The position numbers and the translations under genes were made by a program. This document shows, piece after piece, positions 23,607 through 30,892 of a DNA stretch of 64,000 bases; the first letter of the stretch is position 1; each line of letters opens with the position of its first letter. This DNA comes from Blastococcus sp. URHD0036 (GTDB taxonomy: Bacteria > Actinomycetota > Actinomycetes > Mycobacteriales > Geodermatophilaceae). The stretch covers positions 168,897 through 232,896 of the forward strand of contig NZ_JNIK01000003.1 of the NCBI RefSeq assembly GCF_000701365.1, written 5' to 3'. A model generated the notes under the pieces. That model had not been told where the DNA came from. It worked only from the letters and a program-made list of their open reading frames with translations, and searched no databases.

Positions 23607-24559
23607 GCCTTGACCTCCTTGCGCACGCGGGGGTCGAGCAGGCCGTAGCCCAGGTCGACGGCGGTGTTGAGCGCCACGTAGACGACGGCGATGAAGGCCA
23701 CGACGCCCTGCACCACGACGACGTCCCGCGCGGTGATGGAGTTGACGACCAGCGAGCCCAGGCCGGGCAGCGAGAACAGCGTCTCCACGATGACCGTGCC
23801 GCCCAGCAGCCGGCCGGTGCTGATCGCCAGCAGGGTGATCAGCGAGAAGGACGACGGCCGGAAGGCGTGCCGCATCATCACGAAGCTCGGCGACATGCCC
23901 TTGGCGCGGGCGGCGGCGATGTAGTCCTCGCGCAGCGTGCTCACCAGGTCGGTCCGCAGCAGCCGCTGGAACGCCGCGATCTCCGCCAGGGCGATCGCGA
24001 ACGCCGGGAGCAGCGCGCTCTCCAGGTTCGGCCCGAGCCCCTCGGACAGGTCGTTCCAGCCCGAGACCGGGAAGAGGTCCAGCTGCAGGGCCAGGAAGTA
24101 GACGAGGATCGGCGCGGCCACGAAGGCCGGGATCGACAGCGACGCCGAGGCGATCGCGCTGGTGAACCGGTCGACCACGCTGCCCGGCCGCGCGGCTGCC
24201 GCGACGGCCAGCGGAACGGCGATCCCGAGGGCGATGACCTGCGCCAGGAGCGCCAGCTCGAGGGTGACCGGGAGCCGGTCGGCGATCATCTCCGTCACCG
24301 GGAGGTCGGTCAGCAGGGACGTGCCCAGGTCGCCGTGCAGTGCGTTGACCAGCCAGTCCCAGTACTGGACGAACACCGGGTCGTTCAGCCCGAGCTCCTC
24401 GTTGAGCGCGGCCACGGACTCCGGGGTCGCGGCGGGGCCGAGGATGATCGTGGCCACCGAGCCCGGGGCCAGACTCAGCAGGGCGACGACCATGAAGGTC
24501 ACGAGCAACACCACGAGGACGCTGCGGGCGACCTTGCGGAGCGTGCCGGAGAGGGTCAT
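23603..24559 (-). CDS. ABC importer permease (DppB/OppB type)
   Basis: A 318-residue permease. The N-terminal membrane helix ARSVLVVLLVTFMVVALLSL, the PGS motif after it, and the EAA loop DYIAAARAKGMSPSFVMMRHAFR near residue 195 are the standard DppB marks. About six membrane segments are visible. It lies between the ATPase gene, whose stop it overlaps, and DppC, in the usual importer order. It forms a heterodimer with the DppC protein. Confidence 0.92.
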   Translation of the reverse strand: MTLSGTLRKVARSVLVVLLVTFMVVALLSLAPGSVATIILGPAATPESVAALNEELGLNDPVFVQYWDWLVNALHGDLGTSLLTDLPVTEMIADRLPVTLELALLAQVIALGIAVPLAVAAAARPGSVVDRFTSAIASASLSIPAFVAAPILVYFLALQLDLFPVSGWNDLSEGLGPNLESALLPAFAIALAEIAAFQRLLRTDLVSTLREDYIAAARAKGMSPSFVMMRHAFRPSSFSLITLLAISTGRLLGGTVIVETLFSLPGLGSLVVNSITARDVVVVQGVVAFIAVVYVALNTAVDLGYGLLDPRVRKEVKA

Positions 24560-25599
24560 GCGGAGCTCCTGGCGGGGACGGGGACCGCCGCGCCGCCGGC
24601 GGCGGCCAGGACCTCGGGAACGGGTAGCGGGTGGTGGCACGCGGCGAACTGCCCGGGCCGGATCTCGGCCACCTGCGGCTCCTCGGCGGCGCACTGCTCG
24701 TCCGCCCGGGGGCACCGGGTGCGGAACCGGCAGCCCGTGGGCGGCGACAGCGGGGAGGGCAGGTCACCCTCGAGGGCCGGCCCGGTGAAGCCGTCCACCG
24801 CGTCGGGCTGGGGCACGGAGTCCAGCAGGGCGCGCGTGTAGGGGTGGGCCGGCGAGGCGTAGACGGCCTCGGGCTCGCCGAACTCGCACAGCTTGCCCAG
24901 GTACATGACCAGCACCCGGTCGCTCACCGTGCGCACCACGCTCAGGTCGTGGGCGATGAAGACCACCGTCAGGCCGAGGTCGCGCTTGAGGTCCTCGACC
25001 AGGTTGAGGATCTGCGCCTGGACGGAGACGTCGAGCGCCGACACCGGCTCGTCGCAGATCAGCAGCTGCGGCTCCACGGCCAGGGCGCGGGCGATGGCCA
25101 CCCGCTGCGCCTGACCGCCCGACAGCCGGCGCGGCAGCAGGTCGCGGAACCGGTCGTCGGCCAGCCCGACCGCCTCCAGGACGCGCCCGGCCGCCGCCTC
25201 CTGGTCCTTCCGGGACGCCCCGGCGATGTCGAGGCCCTCGACGACGAGCTCGCGCACCGGCCGGCGCGGGTTCAGCGACCCGACCGGGTCCTGGAAGATC
25301 ATCTGCATCTCGCGGCGCAGCGCGCGCATCTCGCGCTCGTCGAGCCCCTCGATGGCCCGCCCCCGGAACCGGATGCTCCCCGAGGTGACGGTGTCCAGGC
25401 GGAGCACCGCGCGGCCGGTCGTGGACTTGCCGCAGCCGGACTCGCCGACGATGCCCAGCGTCTCCCCCGGCAGGACGTCGAAGCTGACCTTCGACACCGC
25501 CTGGACGACGCCGGCCGACGTCCGGTACTCGACGACCAGGTCCTCGACGCTCAGCAGCGCCTCGTCCCCGCGCAGGTGCGCGGCACCGCTACCGGCCAT
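24556..25599 (-). CDS. ABC importer ATP-binding protein (DppF/OppF type)
   Basis: A 347-residue ATPase. Walker A GESGCGKST (about 52-60), the signature LSGGQAQRVAIARAL, Walker B LLICDEPVSALD and the C-terminal oligopeptide extension with CRFRTRCPRA (a Cys-rich family feature) are all present. ATG 25599 is preferred over an in-frame start 36 bases upstream because GGAGGG lies before it. It overlaps the DppD gene by 11 bases. It works as a heterodimer with DppD to power the importer. Confidence 0.92.
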   Translation of the reverse strand: MAGSGAAHLRGDEALLSVEDLVVEYRTSAGVVQAVSKVSFDVLPGETLGIVGESGCGKSTTGRAVLRLDTVTSGSIRFRGRAIEGLDEREMRALRREMQMIFQDPVGSLNPRRPVRELVVEGLDIAGASRKDQEAAAGRVLEAVGLADDRFRDLLPRRLSGGQAQRVAIARALAVEPQLLICDEPVSALDVSVQAQILNLVEDLKRDLGLTVVFIAHDLSVVRTVSDRVLVMYLGKLCEFGEPEAVYASPAHPYTRALLDSVPQPDAVDGFTGPALEGDLPSPLSPPTGCRFRTRCPRADEQCAAEEPQVAEIRPGQFAACHHPLPVPEVLAAAGGAAVPVPARSSA

Positions 25600-26599
25600 C
25601 GGAGCTCCCTCCCGCGACGACGAGGTCGGGCGCACCGGCCGGGTTCAGGCAGGCGACCCGGTGGTCGGCACCCACCGACTCCATCGGGATCGGGCCCTCG
25701 GCGCAGCCCTCGACGGGCGCGGTGCACCGCTGGGAGAACCGGCAGCCCGGCGGCGGTGCCGTCGGGTCGGGCAGGCTGCCCTCGATCACCCGCAGCCGGG
25801 CGTGCCGCTCCTGGTGCAGGGTGGGAGTGGCGTCGAGCAGCGCGTGCGTGTAGCGGTGCCGGGGGGCGGCGAAGACCTCCCGCGTGGCCCCGGTCTCGGC
25901 GAGCTGCCCCGCGTACATGACGGCGACGCGGTCGGTGCGGCCCGCGACGACGGAGAGGTCGTGGCTGATCAGCATCATCGCCATGCCGCGACTGGTCTGC
26001 ACGCGGCGGAGCAGGTCGAGGATCTGCCGCTGGATCGTCACGTCGAGCGCGGTCGTCGGCTCGTCGGCGATCAGCAGGTCCGGCTCGCAGGCCAGGGCGA
26101 TCGCCAGCATCACGCGCTGCCGCATGCCCCCGGACATCTGGTGCGGGTAGTTGCCGAGCCGGGCCTCCGGATCGGGGACGCCGACCTCGTCGAGCAGCCG
26201 CACCGCCCGGGTGCGGGCCTCCGAGCGGCCGACGCCGAGGTGTCTGCGCATGCCCTCGGTGAGCTGCCGCTCGACCCGGACGACGGGGTTCAGCGAGCGG
26301 CCCGGGTCCTGGAAGACCATGCCGATCTGCTTGCCCCAGAGGTCGCGCTGCTCCTTGACCGGCAGCGTCATCAGGTCCTGGCCCTTGAACTGGATCGACC
26401 CGGACCGGGCGGCGCGCGGCGGCAGCAGGCCCATGATCGCCCGGGCCAGCATGGACTTCCCCGAGCCCGACTCACCGACCACGCCGAGCGCCTGGCCGGC
26501 CTCGATGGCGAGCGAGACGTCGTCCACCGCACGGACGGCGCCCCGCGGGGTGCCGATGTGCATGTGGAGATGGGAGACCACGAGCAGCGGCTCGGTCAT
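25589..26599 (-). CDS. ABC importer ATP-binding protein (DppD/OppD type)
   Basis: A 336-residue ATPase, first gene of the importer operon. Walker A GESGSGKS (about 42-49), signature [15 protein letters not shown], Walker [13 protein letters not shown] and the C-terminal [15 protein letters not shown] motif are intact. The operon order is DppD, DppF, DppB, DppC, lipoprotein, all with minimal or negative spacing except before the lipoprotein. A 250-base upstream gap contains the AT-rich control region. Confidence 0.92.
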   Translation of the reverse strand: MTEPLLVVSHLHMHIGTPRGAVRAVDDVSLAIEAGQALGVVGESGSGKSMLARAIMGLLPPRAARSGSIQFKGQDLMTLPVKEQRDLWGKQIGMVFQDPGRSLNPVVRVERQLTEGMRRHLGVGRSEARTRAVRLLDEVGVPDPEARLGNYPHQMSGGMRQRVMLAIALACEPDLLIADEPTTALDVTIQRQILDLLRRVQTSRGMAMMLISHDLSVVAGRTDRVAVMYAGQLAETGATREVFAAPRHRYTHALLDATPTLHQERHARLRVIEGSLPDPTAPPPGCRFSQRCTAPVEGCAEGPIPMESVGADHRVACLNPAGAPDLVVAGGSSDGR

Positions 26600-26716
26600 C
26601 GGACGGGTTCCTCCGTGTCGCCGTTCGGGACGGTGCGCGGTGGTCCCCCCGGACGTGGTGGGCGGCGCTGGGACACGGCTGCCCGGGTCGCCGGGGGCGG
26701 TGCGACCTGGGTCACA

Positions 26717-26775
26717 GCATTGAACACGGCCTCACGGGTGTCAACGCTAAAGAAGTAATGATTGAGATTGGATAT
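26717..26775 (-). promoter_or_regulatory. ABC operon control region with near-palindrome and AT-rich motif
   Basis: TTGAACAC at about 26718 and GTGTCAA at about 26738 form an imperfect inverted repeat, followed by TAATGATTGA at 26756-26765, a variant of the CAATGATKG motif found before the P450, lipoprotein and ligase genes. The block lies 120-175 bases before the DppD start and just after the TetR gene stop, so it probably holds the importer promoter. Confidence 0.45.
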
Positions 26776-26850
26776 TCTCGACATCCGGCGACGCCCGAGG
26801 TACCCCCCCAGGGGCGTTGCCCGCGGTCGCCGGGCGCCGGCGGCCGGCGA

Positions 26851-27498
26851 CTACCGCGCTGCGGCGAAGGCGTCCCGCACGAAGGCCCGGAAGTCGTCGT
26901 CGTCGACGACCACCGAGGTGCCGAGCAGGGCCGGGTCCATGCCGTGGTGGGCCGTCACGAGCGCCGACAGCAGCCGCACCAGGACCACGGGGTCCCCGGC
27001 GCGGATGCTCCCCTCCCGCTGACCGCGGGCCACCAGGTCCACGACCGGGGCGAGCGCCTCGTCGCGCCGCTCGGCGAAGGCCCCGAGCGACCGCGGGAAC
27101 TCCTGCTCCCCGCCGGGAGCCACCATGCGGGCCGACAGCTGGCCGAACCCGGGGTGCTGCCGGTGGAAGCCGATGACCACGTCGACCCACGCGACGAGGA
27201 CGTCGATCGCCGACCCCTCCCGCCCGGCGCAGACGCGGGTGAGCTCGGTCAGGCGCCCGCCGCGGCGGCGGATCACCTCGGCGAGCAGGTCCTCCTTGTT
27301 GGCGAAGAACAGGTACACCGCACCGACCGAGAAGCCGCACCGCTGGGCGACCTGCTGGAGGCTCGTGCCGCGGTACCCCCGCGCCCCGAACAGCTCCTCG
27401 GCGGTGTCGAGCACGTCGTCCCGGCTGACCTCGATCCTCGGGCGCCGGACCGGGCGCGGGACGCCCCCGGCGGCGCCGTCCGGGAGGGGCGTGGCCAT
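26851..27498 (-). CDS. TetR family transcriptional regulator
   Basis: A 215-residue TetR protein. The helix-turn-helix TSLQQVAQRCGFSVGAVYLFFANKEDLLAEVI (about residues 45-76) is standard. The N-terminal 22 residues are Pro/Arg-rich and may be disordered. It starts 37 bases after the acyl-CoA ligase stop, so it can be read from the ligase promoter, and it lies directly upstream of the importer control region. This makes it the best candidate to bind the shared AATGAT motif. The ligand may be the ligase's acyl-CoA product. Confidence 0.9.
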   Translation of the reverse strand: MATPLPDGAAGGVPRPVRRPRIEVSRDDVLDTAEELFGARGYRGTSLQQVAQRCGFSVGAVYLFFANKEDLLAEVIRRRGGRLTELTRVCAGREGSAIDVLVAWVDVVIGFHRQHPGFGQLSARMVAPGGEQEFPRSLGAFAERRDEALAPVVDLVARGQREGSIRAGDPVVLVRLLSALVTAHHGMDPALLGTSVVVDDDDFRAFVRDAFAAAR

Positions 27499-27534
27499 AC
27501 GGCCAGGATCGCACGCTCGCGCGGCCGCGCCGGG

Positions 27535-29022
27535 TCAGCCCGCGGCGAGCGCGCGCACGCCCTCCACGCTGACCTTGAGGGAGCCGGTCCGCGGGAGCCG
27601 GTCGACGACGAGGACGCGGGCCGGGACCGCGTAGGCGGGCAGCCGGTCGCGGACGAACTGCTTCAGCTCGGCCTCCGTCGGCGGCTCGGCGCCTCCCACG
27701 AGCTCGACGGCCGCGAACGGCACCTCGCCCAGCCGCTCGTCCGGCGCGCCCACGACACCGGCGTCCTGCACCGCCGGGTGCTCGACCAGCACGGAGATCA
27801 CGCTCTCCGGGAGCACCTTGAAGCCGCCCCGGTTGATGGCGCCGTCGGCCCGCCCGTGCAGGTAGAAGAAGTCGTCCTCGTCGCGGGACGCGAAGTCGTT
27901 GGTCCGGATCCACTCCGGGCCGAGCATCTCGACCTGCGCCTCGAGGATCCCCCGCTCCCCGGTGGGCACCTCGTCCCCGGTCGCCGGGTCGACGATGCGG
28001 ACCCGCACGCCGGGGTACGGCCTGCCCGAACTGGCCCGCTTGGCCGCGCCGAACTGCTGGTAGAGGTCCCAGGTCCAGGTGAGCACGCCGCCGGCGAACT
28101 CGGTCGCCCCGTAGGACCACAGGACGGGGATGCCGTACTCCTCCTCGAACCGCTGCTTCAGCTCCGGCTCCAGCGGTCCGGCCCCGCCCATGTACAGCTG
28201 CACCGACGCGAGGTCCTCCCGCGGCACGCCGGCGCCGAGGATCATCCGGATGACCGCCGGCGGGCCACCGAGCGCCTTGAGCCCGAACCGCTTGACGTTG
28301 GCGACCAGTTCCTCGACGGAGAACTTCTCCAGCAGCACCGTCCGCCCGCCGGCGTACGGGACGGCGATGAGGCTGCAGACCCCGCTGATCCCGCCGAACG
28401 GCGCGAAGAGCACCGAGGGCGTCGGCTCCCCCGCCGGGCGCGCCATCAGGGCGCTCTGGGCGGCGCGCTCGAGCACCGGCATGCGGATGGCGATCCGCTT
28501 CGGCGGTCCCGTCGTCCCGCTGGTCAGCACCTGCACCGACGGCTCCGGGGGCGGCTCGGCGAACGGACCGGGGCCGAGGACGTCCAGGCCCTCGACGACC
28601 GAGACCCGCTCGCCGTCGAGGGAGAGCGCGAGGCCGACCGTGCCGCAGCGACGGGCCGCGTCCACCACGGGCGCCGTCCAGTCCTCGCGGTCGGCGACCA
28701 GCACCGCGGGCCGCAGCTTGTCGACGTCGCGGGCCATCGACTCCGCCGACTGGAAGGCGTAGACGAGGGCGAACGAGCGCTCGGCGCCGACCAGCCCGAT
28801 CATCGCCGCGGCGTGCGGGACCCGATTGCGGACGACGAGGGCGACCGGCGCGTCCTCGGGCACCCCCGCCGCGCGGGCCAGCTCCTCGATCCGGGAGCTG
28901 ATGCCGGTGAGGTCCTCGCCGGTGTACCAGGTGCCCTCGAACTCGATGACCGGATCGGCCCCGTAGCCCGCCAGTCGTTCGCGGATCAGGGTGCTGAAGT
29001 CGGTGGCGGTGCTGCTGCCCAC
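27535..29022 (-). CDS. AMP-forming acyl-CoA synthetase/ligase
   Basis: A 495-residue ANL-superfamily ligase that would activate a carboxylic acid to acyl-CoA through an acyl-AMP. Core motifs are the P-loop LTSGTTGPPKR (166-176), YGATE (A5), and the hinge region HGRADGAINRGGFKVLPESV. The C-terminal catalytic Lys segment reads LPRTGSLKVS rather than the common LPRTxxGK, so the exact placement of the Lys is altered, though a Lys remains. GTG 29022 has GAGGAGG seven bases upstream. It faces the PadR gene across a 101-base promoter carrying CAATGATGGT. It is the obvious entry step for an imported acid. Confidence 0.9.
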   Translation of the reverse strand: MGSSTATDFSTLIRERLAGYGADPVIEFEGTWYTGEDLTGISSRIEELARAAGVPEDAPVALVVRNRVPHAAAMIGLVGAERSFALVYAFQSAESMARDVDKLRPAVLVADREDWTAPVVDAARRCGTVGLALSLDGERVSVVEGLDVLGPGPFAEPPPEPSVQVLTSGTTGPPKRIAIRMPVLERAAQSALMARPAGEPTPSVLFAPFGGISGVCSLIAVPYAGGRTVLLEKFSVEELVANVKRFGLKALGGPPAVIRMILGAGVPREDLASVQLYMGGAGPLEPELKQRFEEEYGIPVLWSYGATEFAGGVLTWTWDLYQQFGAAKRASSGRPYPGVRVRIVDPATGDEVPTGERGILEAQVEMLGPEWIRTNDFASRDEDDFFYLHGRADGAINRGGFKVLPESVISVLVEHPAVQDAGVVGAPDERLGEVPFAAVELVGGAEPPTEAELKQFVRDRLPAYAVPARVLVVDRLPRTGSLKVSVEGVRALAAG

Positions 29023-29047
29023 GCGGAGACCTCCTCGTCGCCTTGTG

Positions 29048-29070
29048 AGTGCAATCTAGCCAATGATGGT
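29048..29070. promoter_or_regulatory. Divergent ligase/PadR promoter with CAATGATGGT
   Basis: The AT-rich part of this gap includes AGTGCAATC (29048-29056 region) and CAATGATGGT (29061-29070). The latter is identical to the site before the ABC lipoprotein gene. It lies 39-48 bases upstream of the ligase start. Confidence 0.5.
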
Positions 29071-29123
29071 GAGGATGGGCAGAGGGCGGGGACATCGATC
29101 CGCGCCGGTCCTAGGCTGACGGG

Positions 29124-29795
29124 ATGGCCGAGCCGTCGTCCGCCGAGGGTGCTGCCGCCGAGGGTCTGCCCCCGACGGCGTACACGGTGCTCGGCATCCT
29201 CGCCACGCTCGACGAGGAGCTGACGGCCGCGGAGATCAAGAAGCGCTGCGACTTCACGCTGCGCTGGTTCTACTGGTCCCCCGCCGTCAGCCACATCCGC
29301 CGGGAGCTCTTCCGGCTGCGCGACCTCGGCCTGGTGACCGAGCGCGAGGTCCCGCTCGGCCGGCTGCGCCGCAGCGTCGTCTACCGGACGACCGACCGCG
29401 GCGAGGAGCTGGTCCGCCGCTGGGCTGCCGCCCCCGCCGCCGACGAGCAGGTCGTGGTCAAGGACCCGGCGCTGCTGCGGGTGTACTTCGGCCACTTCAC
29501 CGAGCCGCACGAGCTGGTCGCACTGCTCGACCGCCGGCTGGCGCAGCTGGAGGAGCAGATCGCCGACCTGGTGTGGAGCCGGCGGCGGATGCACGAGCTC
29601 GGGCTGGACGCCGAGCCGGATCTGGACTCCCGGCTGGCGCTGGGCGAGTACCTGCTGCGGGCGGCGCACTTCGAGCTGGGCAACGTCCGGCAGCTGCGCG
29701 ACCGCATCGCCGACGCCGATCCCGAGCGCTCCGGCCTGCAGGTCACCCGCCCCCGCGGCGAGCTCCGCCGCCGGGGCCGACCCGAGGACCGCTAG
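29124..29795 (+). CDS. PadR-like winged-helix transcriptional regulator
   Basis: A 223-residue protein with an N-terminal PadR-type winged helix (about 18-95; TAYTVLGILATLDEELTAAEIKKRC, then SHIRRELFRLRDLGLVTERE) and a C-terminal helical segment with a coiled-coil look (HELVALLDRRLAQLEEQIADLV, about 132-153), as in the PadR/Vir_act_alpha class. An unusual aromatic insertion LRWFYWSPAV sits at the recognition helix. It is divergent from the acyl-CoA ligase gene and may repress it. It overlaps the convergent HxlR gene by four bases. Tail residues after 205 are Arg-rich. Confidence 0.82.
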   Translation: MAEPSSAEGAAAEGLPPTAYTVLGILATLDEELTAAEIKKRCDFTLRWFYWSPAVSHIRRELFRLRDLGLVTEREVPLGRLRRSVVYRTTDRGEELVRRWAAAPAADEQVVVKDPALLRVYFGHFTEPHELVALLDRRLAQLEEQIADLVWSRRRMHELGLDAEPDLDSRLALGEYLLRAAHFELGNVRQLRDRIADADPERSGLQVTRPRGELRRRGRPEDR

Positions 29796-30082
29796 CCCCC
29801 CGGGCCTCCTCGGGTGCCCCAGCGGCCGAGCGCGTCGATCGCCTCGCGCAGGGCGAGCCCGCGATCGGTGAGCGCGTAGGCCCGGGTGTTGTGCCGCAGC
29901 GGCAGGCGGGTCAGCACGCCGGCCGCTTCGAGCTCGCGCAGGCGGGTGGCGAGCATGTTCGTCGGCACCCCGAGCTCGCGCTGCAGGTCGCCGTAGCGCT
30001 GCGGCCCGTCGAGCAGCCGCTCCACGATGAGCAGTGCCCACCGTGCGCCGACGACGTCGAGGGCCGCAGCGAGGTCGCTCAC
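29792..30082 (-). CDS. HxlR family winged-helix regulator
   Basis: A 96-residue HxlR-type regulator. LAAALDVVGARWALLIVERLLDGPQRYGDLQRELG followed by LATRLRELEAAGVLTRL is the family core. The usual N-terminal Cys of redox-sensing members is absent and the protein contains no Cys, so it probably responds to a ligand rather than to thiol modification. The GTG start overlaps the VOC stop (GTGA), making a VOC-HxlR operon. The perfect palindrome at 30489-30511, right before the VOC start, is very likely its binding site, giving autoregulation. Confidence 0.85.
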   Translation of the reverse strand: MSDLAAALDVVGARWALLIVERLLDGPQRYGDLQRELGVPTNMLATRLRELEAAGVLTRLPLRHNTRAYALTDRGLALREAIDALGRWGTRGGPGG

Positions 30083-30483
30083 GCGGTCGGGTCGCCGTCC
30101 GCCTTCATCCAGAACGGCGAGTAGTGGTAGCCGTCGGGGTCGTCGAACTGGCGCTGGTACATGAAGGGGTAGTCGTCGGTGTCACCGATCCGCCCGCCGG
30201 CGGCGCCGGCGCGCTCGACGAGCTCGTCGACCGCCTCGCGGCTGCCGAGGTCGAACGAGACCGTGACCTTCGAGGGCGTGCCGGGTCCCCCGATCAGCTC
30301 CTCGGTGCCGCCGACGCTCGCGTACATCTCGCGGCTGCCGAGCATGACGTACTGCCCGGGTGTGATCGCGAAGCACGACACGTTGTGGTCGGACATGTCG
30401 GGGTTGAGGGTCCATCCGAGGGCGCGGTAGAACGCGGTCGCGCGCTCGACGTTCTCGACCGGGCAGGTGATGAAGAGGCTCAT
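30079..30483 (-). CDS. VOC-fold (glyoxalase/bleomycin-resistance/dioxygenase superfamily) protein
   Basis: A 134-residue VOC-superfamily protein. The opening FITCPVENVERATAFYRALGW and the C-terminal RQFDDPDGYHYSPFWM show two beta-alpha-beta-beta-beta modules. Such single-domain proteins bind or modify small electrophiles or antibiotics and some hold a metal; the ligand set here is not obvious. Co-transcription with an HxlR regulator and an operator overlapping its start region suggest an inducible detoxification function separate from the main pathway. Confidence 0.82.
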   Translation of the reverse strand: MSLFITCPVENVERATAFYRALGWTLNPDMSDHNVSCFAITPGQYVMLGSREMYASVGGTEELIGGPGTPSKVTVSFDLGSREAVDELVERAGAAGGRIGDTDDYPFMYQRQFDDPDGYHYSPFWMKADGDPTA

Positions 30484-30488
30484 GCGGT

Positions 30489-30511
30489 CACACTTGCAAA
30501 ATGCAAGTGTG
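30489..30511. promoter_or_regulatory. Perfect 10-3-10 inverted repeat, operator of the VOC-HxlR operon
   Basis: The arms CACACTTGCA and TGCAAGTGTG flank AAA. The repeat lies six bases before the VOC start codon, so bound protein would block initiation or early elongation. Symmetry over 20 bases and AT-rich centre mark it as the clearest operator in the window. HxlR 29792-30082 is the natural ligand-binding partner. Confidence 0.85.
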
Positions 30512-30546
30512 CCGTCAAGCCCGTTCGGTGCCCGCCGTCCTGTCCG

Positions 30547-30885
30547 CTAGTTCTCGTCGGAGACGACGCCCAGGTAGGTGCCGTAGGCGGCCATCGCCCG
30601 GCCACCGGTCGTGTACCGCGCGAGCAGCCGGGTGCGGGAGCCCACCTCCGCGTCCGCCGGCTGCAGGTCGAAGCGGACGTGCACGTTGCGCGCCTCGGCC
30701 GGATCGGTGAACTCGATGGTCACCGCGACCGTGCCCCGCGCCTCGTCCGGCACCGCCGCGGTGATCCGGTGCCGGGAGGTGATCTCGAGGAACGTCTGCG
30801 GCCCGGCCAGCTCGACGGTGACCGGGGCGCAGAGCTCCCCGGGCCGGGGCGGCACGCAGAGGGTGGTGGGCAGCGTCGGGGTCAT
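30547..30885 (-). CDS. Hypothetical protein, 112 aa, last gene of the 36109-30547 operon
   Basis: I do not recognise this 112-residue protein. It looks like a single beta-rich domain (PVTVELAGPQTFLEITSRH, TVAVTIEFTDPAEARNVHVRFDLQ) ending in an Ala/Gly/Tyr-rich segment, with one Cys pair at residues 10 and 19 and no signal peptide. Its ATG is eight bases after the stop of the tandem CoA-transferase gene, so it belongs to the operon of thiolase-like, DUF35, amidohydrolase and CoA-transferase genes. The corresponding place in the first module holds the 62-residue small protein, but the two are not similar. Confidence 0.65.
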   Translation of the reverse strand: MTPTLPTTLCVPPRPGELCAPVTVELAGPQTFLEITSRHRITAAVPDEARGTVAVTIEFTDPAEARNVHVRFDLQPADAEVGSRTRLLARYTTGGRAMAAYGTYLGVVSDEN

Positions 30886-30892
30886 GGCGTCC

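Noticed and set aside
23603..26599. Nickel-specific importer
   Set aside because: The permeases and ATPases belong to the broad Dpp/Opp/Nik family; nothing in the binding protein points to metal, and the catabolic context argues for an organic ligand.
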